From: Alphaproteobacteria bacterium
Lineage (GTDB): Bacteria > Pseudomonadota > Alphaproteobacteria > Micropepsales > Micropepsaceae
Length of the DNA: 6,654 nucleotides
Assembly: GCA_947373775.1 (NCBI GenBank)
Contig: CANBZE010000109.1
Location: forward strand, 1-6,654
Direction of reading: 5' to 3'
The notes below the pieces were generated by a model. The model did no database searches. It saw only the letters and a program-made list of their open reading frames with translations, and had not been told where the DNA came from. A program made the position numbers and the translations under genes. Each line of letters opens with the position of its first letter. Position 1 is the first letter of the stretch. Positions 1 through 6,654 of this stretch are shown one piece after another.

Positions 1-1471
1 CATCGCATTGCAGGGCCAGCGCCTTGCCACCGATCTTCTTCGCCGCCGCCTTGGCCGCGTCCAGGTCGCGGTCCAGCACCGCGACTTCGGCGCCTTCCTT
101 GGCCATGGCCCGCGCCGTCGCCGCGCCGATGCCCGAGCCGCCGCCGGTGATCACCGCCACCTGGCGGGCCAGCGACTTTTCGTTGGACTTGCCCAGCTTG
201 GCCTGTTCCAGCGACCAATATTCCACTTCGAACATGTCGAAGTCGCTGATGCTGCGATATTCGCCCATGGCCTCGGCATCGGTGATCACGGCCACGGCAT
301 TCTCGGCGATGTCGGCGGCGATGGCGGCATCCTTGGCCGAGCCGCCCACCCCGAACATGCCCACGCCGGGCACCAGGATGACGCGCGGCAGCGGGTCCAG
401 TTCCTTTTTCTTCACCGCGCTCTTGGCATTGTTGTCTTCGAAGTAACGGTGGTAGCGCGCGACATAGGCCGCAACCGCTTCATGCACGTCTTTCGCCCAC
501 TGTTCCAGCTTGCCGGCTTCCGGGGCCGGCACGATCACCGGCCAGTTCTTGGTGCGGATGGTGTGATCGGGGGTGACCACGCCGACCTGGCTGTAGCGCG
601 ACAGTTCGGCGCCGTTCACGTAATTGAGGATCTGCGCATTGGTGCGGAAATCCAGCAACTGGCGCTTGGCGGTGCCCGCAGTCGCGTTCTTCTCGATCGC
701 CACCGCGCCGCGCAGGATGGGCGCGATTTGCGGCACCGAGGCAATGTTGGCCGGCAGCTTGGCAGGCACGATCGTCTTGCGCTGAAGCTTCAGGCGCTCC
801 TCGGCCATCGTCACGAATTCGATCATGCGGCCATAGGCCTGCTCGGCGGTGTCGCCCATGGTGAAGATGCCATGCTGCAACAGGATCAGGCCTTCAGCCT
901 TGGGGTGCTTGTCGAACACTTCGGCCACCGCCTTGGCCAGCGCGAAACCCGGGATGGTGTAGGGCACATAGGCGACGCGGTCGCCATAGACTTCATGCAC
1001 CAGCGCCTTGTTGTCGGGCTGGTCGGTCAGCGCCAGCACGGCGGTGGAATGGACATGGTCGATGAACTTGTGCGGCAGGAAGGCGTGCAGCAGGGTTTCG
1101 ACCGAAGGGTTGGGCGAAGACGAATCCAGCAGGTTGATGCGCTGGTAGTTCACCATGTCCTCGTCGGACAGCTTGTCCAGCTTGCGCAGCTTGCGCAGCG
1201 GCTCCAGCCGCACGGCCGGAAGGCCCGCGGGCTCGATCACACCCATGTCCCAGCCCGAGCCCTTGATGCAGATCACATCCACATCGTCACCCAGTTGGTC
1301 TTTCACCGTCGTCTTGACCGAGGTGTTGCCACCGCCATGCAGCACCATCTTGGGATCGCTGCCGAGCAGTCGCGTCGTATAGGTGCGCACCGCAAGGTCC
1401 GTATTCACGCCCTTGGGCGCGTAACGGGTGACGAATTCCTGGGCGTCTTTGTCGGACCAACCGCTCTTCAT
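1..1471 (-). CDS. Bifunctional class II aldolase / short-chain dehydrogenase (3' end outside window)
   Basis: Partial: 490 complete codons are visible from the ATG at 1471 and the frame runs open off the left edge. Seen: an N-terminal class II (zinc) aldolase domain with HGGGNTS at residues 45-51, a likely catalytic Glu125 in NPSVE, the metal-binding pair His139-Val-His141, and a third ligand His200 in LLQHG. These match the fuculose/rhamnulose-1-phosphate aldolase pattern. A second domain begins near residue 437 with the Rossmann motif TGGGSGIG (442-449), and Asp467 at the end of the second strand suggests NAD(H) rather than NADP(H). Family: RhaEW-like fusions, usually around 700 residues, cleave rhamnulose-1-phosphate to DHAP and lactaldehyde and convert the aldehyde. 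About 200 C-terminal residues, including the dehydrogenase Ser-Tyr-Lys residues, lie outside. The start lies 2 bases after the mtnA stop, with AAGG at 1482-1479 as a modest ribosome binding site. Its place behind mtnA suggests methylthioribulose- or deoxyribulose-1-phosphate as substrate; that is inference, and a rhamnose role remains possible. Confidence 0.93.
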   Translation of the reverse strand, partial: MKSGWSDKDAQEFVTRYAPKGVNTDLAVRTYTTRLLGSDPKMVLHGGGNTSVKTTVKDQLGDDVDVICIKGSGWDMGVIEPAGLPAVRLEPLRKLRKLDKLSDEDMVNYQRINLLDSSSPNPSVETLLHAFLPHKFIDHVHSTAVLALTDQPDNKALVHEVYGDRVAYVPYTIPGFALAKAVAEVFDKHPKAEGLILLQHGIFTMGDTAEQAYGRMIEFVTMAEERLKLQRKTIVPAKLPANIASVPQIAPILRGAVAIEKNATAGTAKRQLLDFRTNAQILNYVNGAELSRYSQVGVVTPDHTIRTKNWPVIVPAPEAGKLEQWAKDVHEAVAAYVARYHRYFEDNNAKSAVKKKELDPLPRVILVPGVGMFGVGGSAKDAAIAADIAENAVAVITDAEAMGEYRSISDFDMFEVEYWSLEQAKLGKSNEKSLARQVAVITGGGSGIGAATARAMAKEGAEVAVLDRDLDAAKAAAKKIGGKALALQCD

Positions 1472-1473
1472 TG

Positions 1474-2559
1474 TCAGGCCTTGTTTGGAAAAAGGCTCCG
1501 TAAGCCTTCGGGGGTGGCGGCGCAAGTGCCGCGTTCGGTGATGAAGCCGGTCACCAGCCGCGCCGGGGTGACGTCGAAACCGGGATTGGCGGCGCCGCTG
1601 CCGGGTGCCGCGATTTCCACCACCGCCACGGAACCGTCAGGAAGCCGGCCCGTCATTTTCAGCACTTCGTCTTCGCTGCGTTCCTCGATGGGAATGTCGC
1701 GGCCGGAGTCCAAAGTCCAGTCGATGGTGGAGCTGGGCAGCGCCACATAGAAGGGCACGTCATTGTCCTTGGCCGCCAGCGCCTTCAGGTAGGTGCCGAT
1801 CTTGTTGGCGACATCGCCATGGGCGGTGACGCGGTCGGTGCCAACGATCACCATGTCCACTTGGCCGGCCTGCATGTAATGGCCGCCGGCATTGTCGGCC
1901 AGGATGGTGTGATCCACGCCATGACTGCCCAGTTCAAACGCGGTCAGCGAGGCGCCCTGGTTGCGCGGGCGGGTTTCGTCCACCCAGACATGCAACGGAA
2001 TGCCGTCGTCATGGGCCAGATAGATCGGCGCCAGGGCGGTGCCGTAATCCACCGTCGCCAGCCAGCCGGCATTGCAATGGGTGAGGATATTGACGGTCTT
2101 GCCCGGCTTCTTGGCAGCGATGTCGCGGATGATCTTGAGCCCGTTCCGGCCAATCGCTTCGCTCATCGCCACGTCTTCGTCGGCGATTGTCGCGGCTTCC
2201 TGCCAGGCCAGCGCCGCGCGCGCCTCGTGCGGCTGGTTCAGCAGCGCGCCGCGCATGCGCCACAGCGCCCATTTCAGGTTGATGGCGGTGGGCCGGGTTT
2301 CGGCCAGCATCTCCACCACCTTCTGGATGTGGTCATCGGAAGCGTCTTCGCGCACCGCCAGCGCCAGGCCGTAAGCCCCCACCGCGCCGATCAGCGGCGC
2401 GCCGCGGGTCTGCATGGTGATGATCGCGTGCGCCGCGGCTTCCGCATTGCGCAAGGTCAGGGTGGCGAATTCATGCGGCAGCCTGGTCTGGTCGATGATG
2501 CCGAAGGCGTCCTCGCCGATCGGCCAGACGGAGCGGTAGTGAGTTCCGTTGATTTTCAT
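1474..2559 (-). CDS. mtnA: S-methyl-5-thioribose-1-phosphate isomerase (MtnA)
   Basis: Cytoplasmic aldose-ketose isomerase that converts 5-methylthioribose-1-phosphate to 5-methylthioribulose-1-phosphate; it belongs to the eIF2B-alpha/beta/delta-related family. The product is 361 residues, normal for the family. Seen: RGAP (52-55), HCNAG (161-165) with the expected catalytic Cys162, ETRPRNQG (195-202), GTDR (240-243) with the expected catalytic Asp242, ANKIGTY (251-257), and the C-terminal NPGFDVTP (325-332) with VTGFITERG (336-344). The start at 2559 is chosen because it gives the ATGA overlap with the upstream GST-like gene and puts the conserved N-terminus ([13 protein letters not shown]) first; the frame is open 29 codons further up, but that stretch looks like GST shadow. 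No good Shine-Dalgarno sequence is visible, so translational coupling is likely. Segments such as NAGGHYMQ and PSSTIDW differ from the classical methionine-salvage enzymes as I remember them, so activity on 5-deoxyribose-1-phosphate is also possible. Confidence 0.95.
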   Translation of the reverse strand: MKINGTHYRSVWPIGEDAFGIIDQTRLPHEFATLTLRNAEAAAHAIITMQTRGAPLIGAVGAYGLALAVREDASDDHIQKVVEMLAETRPTAINLKWALWRMRGALLNQPHEARAALAWQEAATIADEDVAMSEAIGRNGLKIIRDIAAKKPGKTVNILTHCNAGWLATVDYGTALAPIYLAHDDGIPLHVWVDETRPRNQGASLTAFELGSHGVDHTILADNAGGHYMQAGQVDMVIVGTDRVTAHGDVANKIGTYLKALAAKDNDVPFYVALPSSTIDWTLDSGRDIPIEERSEDEVLKMTGRLPDGSVAVVEIAAPGSGAANPGFDVTPARLVTGFITERGTCAATPEGLRSLFPNKA

Positions 2560-3152
2560 GGCGCCGCGGGTGCCGTAGCCTTCATGGCGGGGTATTCGCT
2601 GAACCTGGCGAACCAGGCCGACAATTTGGGGCGGGAACTCTTCCAATCAAGGTCCGGCAGGCGGAAATCGACGTACCCAAGCGCGCAACCGATGGAAATT
2701 TCGCCGATGGTGGGATCTTTGGCGAAGTTCACCCGCTCCAGCGCGTTCAGCGCCGCCAGCACCGTGTCCAGCTGGCGCTTGCGCGCGGCTTCCGGCACCG
2801 GGTTCTCGCGGCCCAATATCACATACGCCACCGCGGCATCGGCAATGCCATCGCCCAGCGCCGCCAGGCCCAGCGCCTTCCAGCGCCCGCTATTGTGCTT
2901 GAAGATGTTCATGCCGGGGAAGAATTTCCCGCCGCCGGTGTGATTGAGATATTCGCAGATCACGGGTGAGTCGATCAGCACCGAGCCGTCATCCAAAACC
3001 AGCGCCGGAATCTTGCCCAGCGGATTGACGCGGCGGAACTCCGGGTCCTGCATCGGCAGGGTGCGGATTTCCTCCAGCTTCAGTTCCAGCTCATGGGCGA
3101 TGACGCGGCACTTGCGCGCGAAGGGCGAGGCACTGTTGGTGTAAAGCTTCAC
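2556..3152 (-). CDS. Glutathione S-transferase-like protein
   Basis: A 198-residue soluble protein with the two-domain GST layout. Seen: an N-terminal thioredoxin-like domain beginning [14 protein letters not shown], with Ser-Pro-Phe at 9-11 in the place of the catalytic residue; the cis-proline segment NPLGKIPAL (43-51); and DSPVI (61-65), the usual glutathione gamma-glutamyl contact. The all-alpha C-terminal domain runs from about residue 85 and ends with a typical [16 protein letters not shown] tail. The family conjugates or reduces substrates with glutathione; the substrate here cannot be read from sequence. The start is GTG at 3152, directly after the apt stop (TAGGTG), and is supported by GAGGG at 3164-3160 and by the conserved N-terminus. 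It overlaps mtnA by four bases. It is tightly embedded between salvage genes, so a role with a sulfur-containing or aldehyde intermediate is tempting but unproven. Confidence 0.92.
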   Translation of the reverse strand: MKLYTNSASPFARKCRVIAHELELKLEEIRTLPMQDPEFRRVNPLGKIPALVLDDGSVLIDSPVICEYLNHTGGGKFFPGMNIFKHNSGRWKALGLAALGDGIADAAVAYVILGRENPVPEAARKRQLDTVLAALNALERVNFAKDPTIGEISIGCALGYVDFRLPDLDWKSSRPKLSAWFARFSEYPAMKATAPAAP

Positions 3153-3680
3153 CTAATGGCCCTCAAACGCAACCAGCGCCGTCACCGGTTTGCCGATGGC
3201 CCGCAGCTTGTCGGCGCCGCCCAGTTCGGGCAGGTCGATGACAAAGGAACAGCCCACGATATTGGCGCCGGCCCGTTCCAGCAGCTTGATGCCGGCAAAG
3301 GCGGTGCCGCCGGTGGCGATCAAATCATCGACCAGAAGCACGCGCTCGCCCTTTTCCAGGGCGTCGATATGGATCTCGATCCGGTCGGTGCCGTATTCCA
3401 GTTCGTAATCCTCGCCGATCACGGTGTGGGGCAGCTTGCCCTTCTTGCGCACGGGGATGAAACCCACCGACAGTTGATGCGCCACCGCGCCGCCCAGGAT
3501 GAAGCCGCGCGCTTCCAGCCCCGCCACCTTGTCGATCTTCAGCCCGGCATAGGGCTGCACCATCTCGTCCACCGCGCGGCGGAAAGCCCGCGGATTGCCC
3601 AGCAGGGTGGTGATGTCGCGGAACATGATGCCCGGCTTGGGATAGTCGGGAATGGTGCGGATCGCGTCTTTATAGTCCAT
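3153..3680 (-). CDS. apt: Adenine phosphoribosyltransferase (Apt)
   Basis: Cytoplasmic purine salvage enzyme: adenine plus PRPP gives AMP and pyrophosphate. The product is 175 residues, standard for bacterial Apt. Seen: the N-terminal [15 protein letters not shown] (10-24), GLEARGF (54-60), the flexible-loop region KKGKLP (79-84), and the type I PRPP-binding motif [14 protein letters not shown] (114-127). The ATG at 3680 is preferred over an in-frame start 13 codons upstream because it begins at the family's conserved N-terminus and lies 4 bases after the mtnP stop; the alternative would overlap mtnP. AAGG 9 bases upstream may be the ribosome binding site. Placed directly behind mtnP, it would consume the adenine that MtnP releases, which pulls the phosphorolysis forward and recovers the base. 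Confidence 0.97.
   Translation of the reverse strand: MDYKDAIRTIPDYPKPGIMFRDITTLLGNPRAFRRAVDEMVQPYAGLKIDKVAGLEARGFILGGAVAHQLSVGFIPVRKKGKLPHTVIGEDYELEYGTDRIEIHIDALEKGERVLLVDDLIATGGTAFAGIKLLERAGANIVGCSFVIDLPELGGADKLRAIGKPVTALVAFEGH
3160..3164 (-). promoter_or_regulatory. Ribosome binding site for the GTG-started GST-like gene
   Basis: Minus-strand GAGGG lies inside the last codons of apt, 7 bases before the GTG at 3152. It is the clearest Shine-Dalgarno match in the cluster and supports the non-ATG start immediately after the apt stop codon. Confidence 0.65.
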
Positions 3681-3684
3681 CGGA

Positions 3685-4563
3685 TCAAGCCTTTTTGAGA
3701 ACACGGCCGGCGACCGCATCGAGTTTCGCCACCAGGGCGGGGTCGCGCTTGTCCGGCGCGGTGATCAACGCCATGTCCAGCATGGTTTCGACGCCCAGCG
3801 GGCAAGCCTCGCGCTGCGGCCCCAGCTTGGGCGCCACCGCCTGGATCAGGCGGCGCGCATTGGCGGCGTTCTGGGTCATCACCTTGATGACCGCATCCAC
3901 CGTCACGTGCTCATGATCGTCGTGCCAGCAGTCATAATCGGTCACCATGCCGACAATGGCGTAAGGCAGCTCGGCCTCGCGGGCCAGCTTGGCTTCCGGC
4001 ATGGCGGTCATGCCGATCACGCTGCAATCCCAGCTGCGATACAGGAAGCTTTCGGCGCGGGTGGAGAATTGCGGCCCCTCCATGCAGATATAGGTGCCGC
4101 CTTCGCTGTGATCGATTCTGCTCTCGCGCGCCGCCAGGGTCAGCGCGCCCGACAGGCGCGGGCAGACCGGATGGGCCATCGGCACATGGGCGACAAAGCC
4201 GGGACCGAAGAAACTCTTCTCGCGCGCGAAGGTGCGGTCGATGAACTGGTCGGCCATCACGAAGGTGCCGGGCGGCAGCTCTTCCTTCAGCGAGCCGCAG
4301 GCCGACACGCTGATCAGGTCGGTGACGCCGACGCGCTTCAAGGCATCGACATTGGCGCGGTAGTTGATCGAGCTGGGGGTCTGGACATGGCCGCGGCCGT
4401 GGCGCGGCAGGAACACCATGTCCACGCCCTGGAAGGTGCCGGTGAGAAGCTGGTCCGACGGCTCACCCCAAGGGCTTTTGACCGTCTGCCATTGGGCGTT
4501 TTCCAGACCGTCGATCTGGTAGACGCCGGATCCACCGATAATTCCGAGTACCGTTTTGGCCAT
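3685..4563 (-). CDS. mtnP: S-methyl-5'-thioadenosine phosphorylase (MtnP)
   Basis: Phosphorolyses 5'-methylthioadenosine, a by-product of polyamine and other SAM-dependent reactions, to adenine and 5-methylthioribose-1-phosphate in the cytoplasm. The product is 292 residues, typical of MTAP within the purine nucleoside phosphorylase family. Seen: phosphate-binding GGSG (10-13) and PRHGRGH (53-59), SACGSL (87-92), [12 protein letters not shown] (161-172), GMTAMPEA (184-191), and TDYDCW (208-213). The two Asp residues of TDYDCW correspond to the adenine-reading Asp220/Asp222 of human MTAP, favouring 6-aminopurine substrates over inosine or guanosine. The start is firm: an in-frame TAA at 4599-4597 lies 11 codons upstream, no other start codon intervenes, and the phosphate motif begins at residue 10. 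No usual ribosome binding site precedes it; a terminator-like hairpin does. It opens the salvage cluster. Many family members also take 5'-deoxyadenosine, so that substrate is possible. Confidence 0.97.
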   Translation of the reverse strand: MAKTVLGIIGGSGVYQIDGLENAQWQTVKSPWGEPSDQLLTGTFQGVDMVFLPRHGRGHVQTPSSINYRANVDALKRVGVTDLISVSACGSLKEELPPGTFVMADQFIDRTFAREKSFFGPGFVAHVPMAHPVCPRLSGALTLAARESRIDHSEGGTYICMEGPQFSTRAESFLYRSWDCSVIGMTAMPEAKLAREAELPYAIVGMVTDYDCWHDDHEHVTVDAVIKVMTQNAANARRLIQAVAPKLGPQREACPLGVETMLDMALITAPDKRDPALVAKLDAVAGRVLKKA

Positions 4564-4564
4564 G

Positions 4565-4598
4565 AAAAAGGGCGCTTCCTGATGGGGAGCGCCCTTTT
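4565..4598 (-). terminator. Intrinsic terminator-like hairpin abutting the mtnP start
   Basis: Seen on the minus strand: AAAAGGGCGCT (4598-4588), an 11-base loop, then AGCGCCCTTTT (4576-4566), a perfect 11-bp stem with GC-rich core, ending in five consecutive Ts (4569-4565). One C then separates it from the mtnP ATG. It lies 43 bases beyond the petC stop and fits a terminator for the bc1 operon; flanking A and T tracts make it potentially bidirectional. The only Shine-Dalgarno-like sequence for mtnP, AGGA at 4580-4577, is within this hairpin and 13 bases from the ATG. Confidence 0.8.
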
Positions 4599-4609
4599 AT
4601 CATGGCAGG

Positions 4610-4630
4610 TCCGGGGGGCAATGCCCCGGA
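4610..4630 (-). other. GC-rich hairpin after petC
   Basis: Perfect 7-bp inverted repeat (TCCGGGG with CCCCGGA) around a 7-base loop, 10 bases after the petC stop codon. No T-run follows, so it is not an intrinsic terminator by itself. It may protect the 3' end of the bc1 transcript or pause polymerase ahead of the stronger hairpin downstream. Confidence 0.5.
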
Positions 4631-4640
4631 TTTATGACAA

Positions 4641-5456
4641 TTAGTGCTGGTCTTTCCAGAGCTTGCGATAGGCCGCAAACAGCAGGCCCGCCAGCACGAT
4701 CAGGAACGCCATGGTGCCGAAGCCGAAGCGCTTGCGCTCTTCCATCTTGGGCTCGCTGGCCCAGGCCAGGAAAGTCGTCACGTCATGGGCTTCCTGTTCG
4801 ATGGTGGCCTTGGTGCCGTCCGAATAGGTCACGCCATTGGCGGCGAGCGGCGGCGGCATGGAGATATTCCAGCCTTCGAAATAGGGATTGAAATACTTGT
4901 TCGCCGTCACCTTGAAACCGGCCGGCGTCTTTTCATGGAAGCCGGTCAGGATCGAATAGACATACTGGGCGCCGCCTTCGCGCGCCTTGACGATCATTGA
5001 CAGGTCCGGCGGCAGGGCGCCGCCATTGTTGGCGCGGGCCGCATTCTCGTTGGGATAGGGCGGCGGGAAATGATCGGCCAGGCCGGCCGAGCGCATCAGG
5101 GTCGTGCCCTTGTCGTCGGTGGTTTCGCCCTTGTCGTTGGGTTCCGCCGGGACCTTGATGGCGGCGGCCAGCGCCTTGGCCTGGGCCTCGGTGAATTCGG
5201 GACCGCCCGGCTCGTCCAGGTTATGGAACGACAGGTGATTGGCGGCATGGCAGGCGGCGCAGACTTCCTTGTAGACTTGGAAGCCGCGCTGCAGGGCGCC
5301 GCGGTCATAGGTGCCGAACGGACCTTCGAACGAGAACTTCTCGTCCTTGGGATGCAGCCGCTTGGTGTCGATGCCTTCGGCGAAGGCCGCGCTGGAAACC
5401 AGCAGACCGGCAACCAGTCCGAGAGAAAGGGTCTTCAGGTGCATGGTCATTCTCAT
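4641..5456 (-). CDS. petC: Cytochrome c1, heme subunit of the cytochrome bc1 complex
   Basis: Membrane-anchored c-type cytochrome of complex III that passes electrons from the Rieske iron-sulfur protein to soluble or membrane cytochrome c on the periplasmic side. The product is 271 residues. Seen: a Sec signal peptide (basic start, hydrophobic core about 9-22, AFA at 24-26, likely cleavage before Glu27); the heme-binding motif CAACH (66-70); ALPPDLS (147-153); the probable sixth heme ligand Met200 in NISMPPPL; and a single C-terminal membrane anchor about 246-263 followed by a basic tail. ATG codons at 5456, 5450 and 5444 are all in frame. 5456 is chosen because it overlaps the petB stop as ATGA; the later two would only shorten the signal peptide. 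It is encoded separately from cytochrome b, not as the fused b/c1 polyprotein of some rhizobia. Confidence 0.97.
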   Translation of the reverse strand: MRMTMHLKTLSLGLVAGLLVSSAAFAEGIDTKRLHPKDEKFSFEGPFGTYDRGALQRGFQVYKEVCAACHAANHLSFHNLDEPGGPEFTEAQAKALAAAIKVPAEPNDKGETTDDKGTTLMRSAGLADHFPPPYPNENAARANNGGALPPDLSMIVKAREGGAQYVYSILTGFHEKTPAGFKVTANKYFNPYFEGWNISMPPPLAANGVTYSDGTKATIEQEAHDVTTFLAWASEPKMEERKRFGFGTMAFLIVLAGLLFAAYRKLWKDQH

Positions 5457-6654
5457 TCGGCCGGAGTGGCGGCGTTGTCGCCGAACACGGATTGCGCGAT
5501 GGAAGCGGGAAGCTTCTTGGGCGTTTCGATCAGGCCGATGATCGGCATGATGAGCCAGAAGAAGGCGAAGTAGTAGAGCGAGGCGATACGGGCGACCCAC
5601 ACCAGCGGAATGCCGAAGCGCGCCGCGTCAACGCCCTGCGAACCGCAATAGCCCAGCAGCACGCAAGCTACCGCGAAGGCCCAGAAGAACTGCTTCATCA
5701 TCGGGCGGAAGCGGCAGGAACGCACCCGGCTGGTGTCCAGCCAGGGGATGAACACCAGGGTGACGATGGCGCCGCCCATCACGATCACGCCCAGCAGCTT
5801 GTTCGGGATGGAACGCAGCATGGCGTAGAAGGGCAGCAGGTACCATTCCGGCACGATGTCCGGCGGCGTCACCAGCGGATTGGCCGGTTGGTAATTGTCC
5901 GGGTTGCCGAAGAAGTCCGGCGAGAAGAACACGAACGCCGCGAACAGGATGACGAACAGCACCAGGTAGAAGGCGTCTTTCACCGTGTAATAGGGGTGGA
6001 AAGGCACCGTGTCCTGGGGGCTCTTCACGTCGATGCCCAGCGGGTTGTTGTTGCCCGGCACGTGCAGCGCCCAGATATGCAGCCCCACCACACCGGCGAT
6101 GATGAAGGGCAGCAGATAATGCAGCGAGAAGAAGCGGTTCAAGGTGGCATCGCCCACCGCGAAGTCGCCCCATAGCCAGGTGGCGATGTGCGTGCCCACC
6201 ACCGGGATGGCGCTGAACAGGTTGGTGATGACGGTGGCGCCCCAGAAGGACATCTGGCCCCAGGGCAGCACGTAACCGAAGAAGGCAGTGGCCATCATCA
6301 GGAGATAGATGAGCACGCCGATGATCCAGATCAGCTCGCGCGGCGCCTTGTAGGAACCGTAGTAAAGGCCGCGGAACATGTGGATGTAGACCGCCAGGAA
6401 GAACATGGACGCGCCATTGGCGTGCATGTAGCGGATCAGCCAGCCGTAATTGACGTCGCGCATGATGGCTTCGACGCTGTCGAAGGCCATGCCCGCATTG
6501 GCGACATAATGCATCGCCAGCACCACGCCGGTGATGATCTGCACGCCCAGGCAGAAAGTGAGGATGCCGCCGAAGGTGTACCAGATGTTCAGGTTACGCG
6601 GCGTCGGGAAGGTCGCCATCATGTCGTGCATCAGGCGCGGCAACGGCAGGCGGG
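5453..6654 (-). CDS. petB: Cytochrome b of the bc1 complex (5' end outside window)
   Basis: Integral membrane core of complex III that carries both b hemes and the two quinone sites. Partial: 399 residues are visible from the first complete codon at 6652. The frame enters open from the right edge, and probably about 20-30 N-terminal residues are missing. Seen: paired histidines spaced 14 apart in helix B (His77, His91) and helix D (His178, His192), the ligands of the low- and high-potential hemes; the Qo-site motif PEWY (268-271); and several hydrophobic helices, with a clear C-terminal group after PEWY. It lacks an obvious fusion to c1, since the frame stops at 5455-5453 inside the first codons of petC. 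The Rieske subunit gene (petA) would be expected just beyond the right edge. Confidence 0.98.
   Translation of the reverse strand, partial: RLPLPRLMHDMMATFPTPRNLNIWYTFGGILTFCLGVQIITGVVLAMHYVANAGMAFDSVEAIMRDVNYGWLIRYMHANGASMFFLAVYIHMFRGLYYGSYKAPRELIWIIGVLIYLLMMATAFFGYVLPWGQMSFWGATVITNLFSAIPVVGTHIATWLWGDFAVGDATLNRFFSLHYLLPFIIAGVVGLHIWALHVPGNNNPLGIDVKSPQDTVPFHPYYTVKDAFYLVLFVILFAAFVFFSPDFFGNPDNYQPANPLVTPPDIVPEWYLLPFYAMLRSIPNKLLGVIVMGGAIVTLVFIPWLDTSRVRSCRFRPMMKQFFWAFAVACVLLGYCGSQGVDAARFGIPLVWVARIASLYYFAFFWLIMPIIGLIETPKKLPASIAQSVFGDNAATPAE

Noticed and set aside
8..1750. A 580-codon open frame on the plus strand opposite the aldolase-SDR gene.
   Set aside because: The minus frame has clear aldolase and Rossmann motifs throughout. 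The plus product is rich in His, Gly, Arg and Gln, has no recognisable domain and crosses the aldolase/mtnA boundary: a codon-bias shadow in GC-rich DNA.
2560..2646. Upstream extension of mtnA by 29 codons.
   Set aside because: It overlaps the GST coding region and does not resemble an MtnA N-terminus; the ATGA junction start at 2559 is better.
1819..2943. A 374-codon plus-strand open frame opposite mtnA and the GST-like gene.
   Set aside because: It spans two well-supported minus-strand genes and has the same shadow composition with no motif.
4463..4603. Short minus-strand frame starting at ATG 4603 (about 46 codons) that reads through the hairpin and into mtnP in another frame, as a possible leader peptide.
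   Set aside because: No ribosome binding site, an Arg-rich shadow-like composition and an extensive overlap with mtnP; there is no regulatory codon run typical of leader peptides.
4596..4624. Possible promoter for mtnP with a GATAAA -10-like element at 4601-4596.
   Set aside because: No acceptable -35 element at 16-18 bases spacing (GCATTG at best), so a promoter cannot be supported from sequence alone.
3907..4644. A 245-codon plus-strand open frame opposite mtnP.
   Set aside because: mtnP is confirmed by several active-site motifs on the other strand; this product has no domain and runs through the hairpin region.
5457..5600. 48-codon N-terminal extension of cytochrome c1.
   Set aside because: It lies entirely within cytochrome b coding sequence and would place the signal peptide internally.

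Overview
The window is a GC-rich, gene-dense stretch in which every supported gene lies on the minus strand, so genes are read from the right end of the window to the left. The cytochrome b and separate cytochrome c1 proteins look alphaproteobacterial, and the tight overlapping gene packing fits that group. The organism assignment is inference from protein style, not a database match.

Right part (about 4641-6654): the end of a cytochrome bc1 (respiratory complex III) operon. Cytochrome b (petB) runs off the right edge and lacks its extreme N-terminus. Cytochrome c1 (petC) follows with a 4-base ATGA overlap. A 77-base gap then holds two hairpins. The second is a strong intrinsic-terminator-like structure whose T-run ends one base before the next start codon.

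Left part (about 1-4563): a five-gene, practically gapless cluster built around salvage of S-adenosylmethionine by-products. mtnP (methylthioadenosine phosphorylase) splits MTA into adenine and methylthioribose-1-phosphate (MTR-1-P). apt recycles the adenine to AMP. A small glutathione S-transferase-like protein comes next. mtnA isomerises MTR-1-P to methylthioribulose-1-phosphate. Last is a two-domain protein, a class II aldolase fused to a short-chain dehydrogenase, cut by the left edge after about 490 residues. Junctions are 4-base gap, 0 gap, 4-base overlap and 2-base gap.

The main interest is that the aldolase-dehydrogenase fusion sits where the classical methionine salvage pathway would have mtnB. 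Together with mtnP and mtnA this could form a complete 'DHAP shunt': aldol cleavage of methylthioribulose-1-phosphate (or 5-deoxyribulose-1-phosphate) to dihydroxyacetone phosphate plus an aldehyde, with the fused NAD-type dehydrogenase domain processing that aldehyde. The proteins are individually recognisable families; the combined pathway in fused form is inference. The second point of interest is the terminator-like hairpin occupying the place where the mtnP ribosome binding site should be.

No plus-strand gene, RNA gene, mobile element, CRISPR array or gene-free stretch longer than 300 bases was found.
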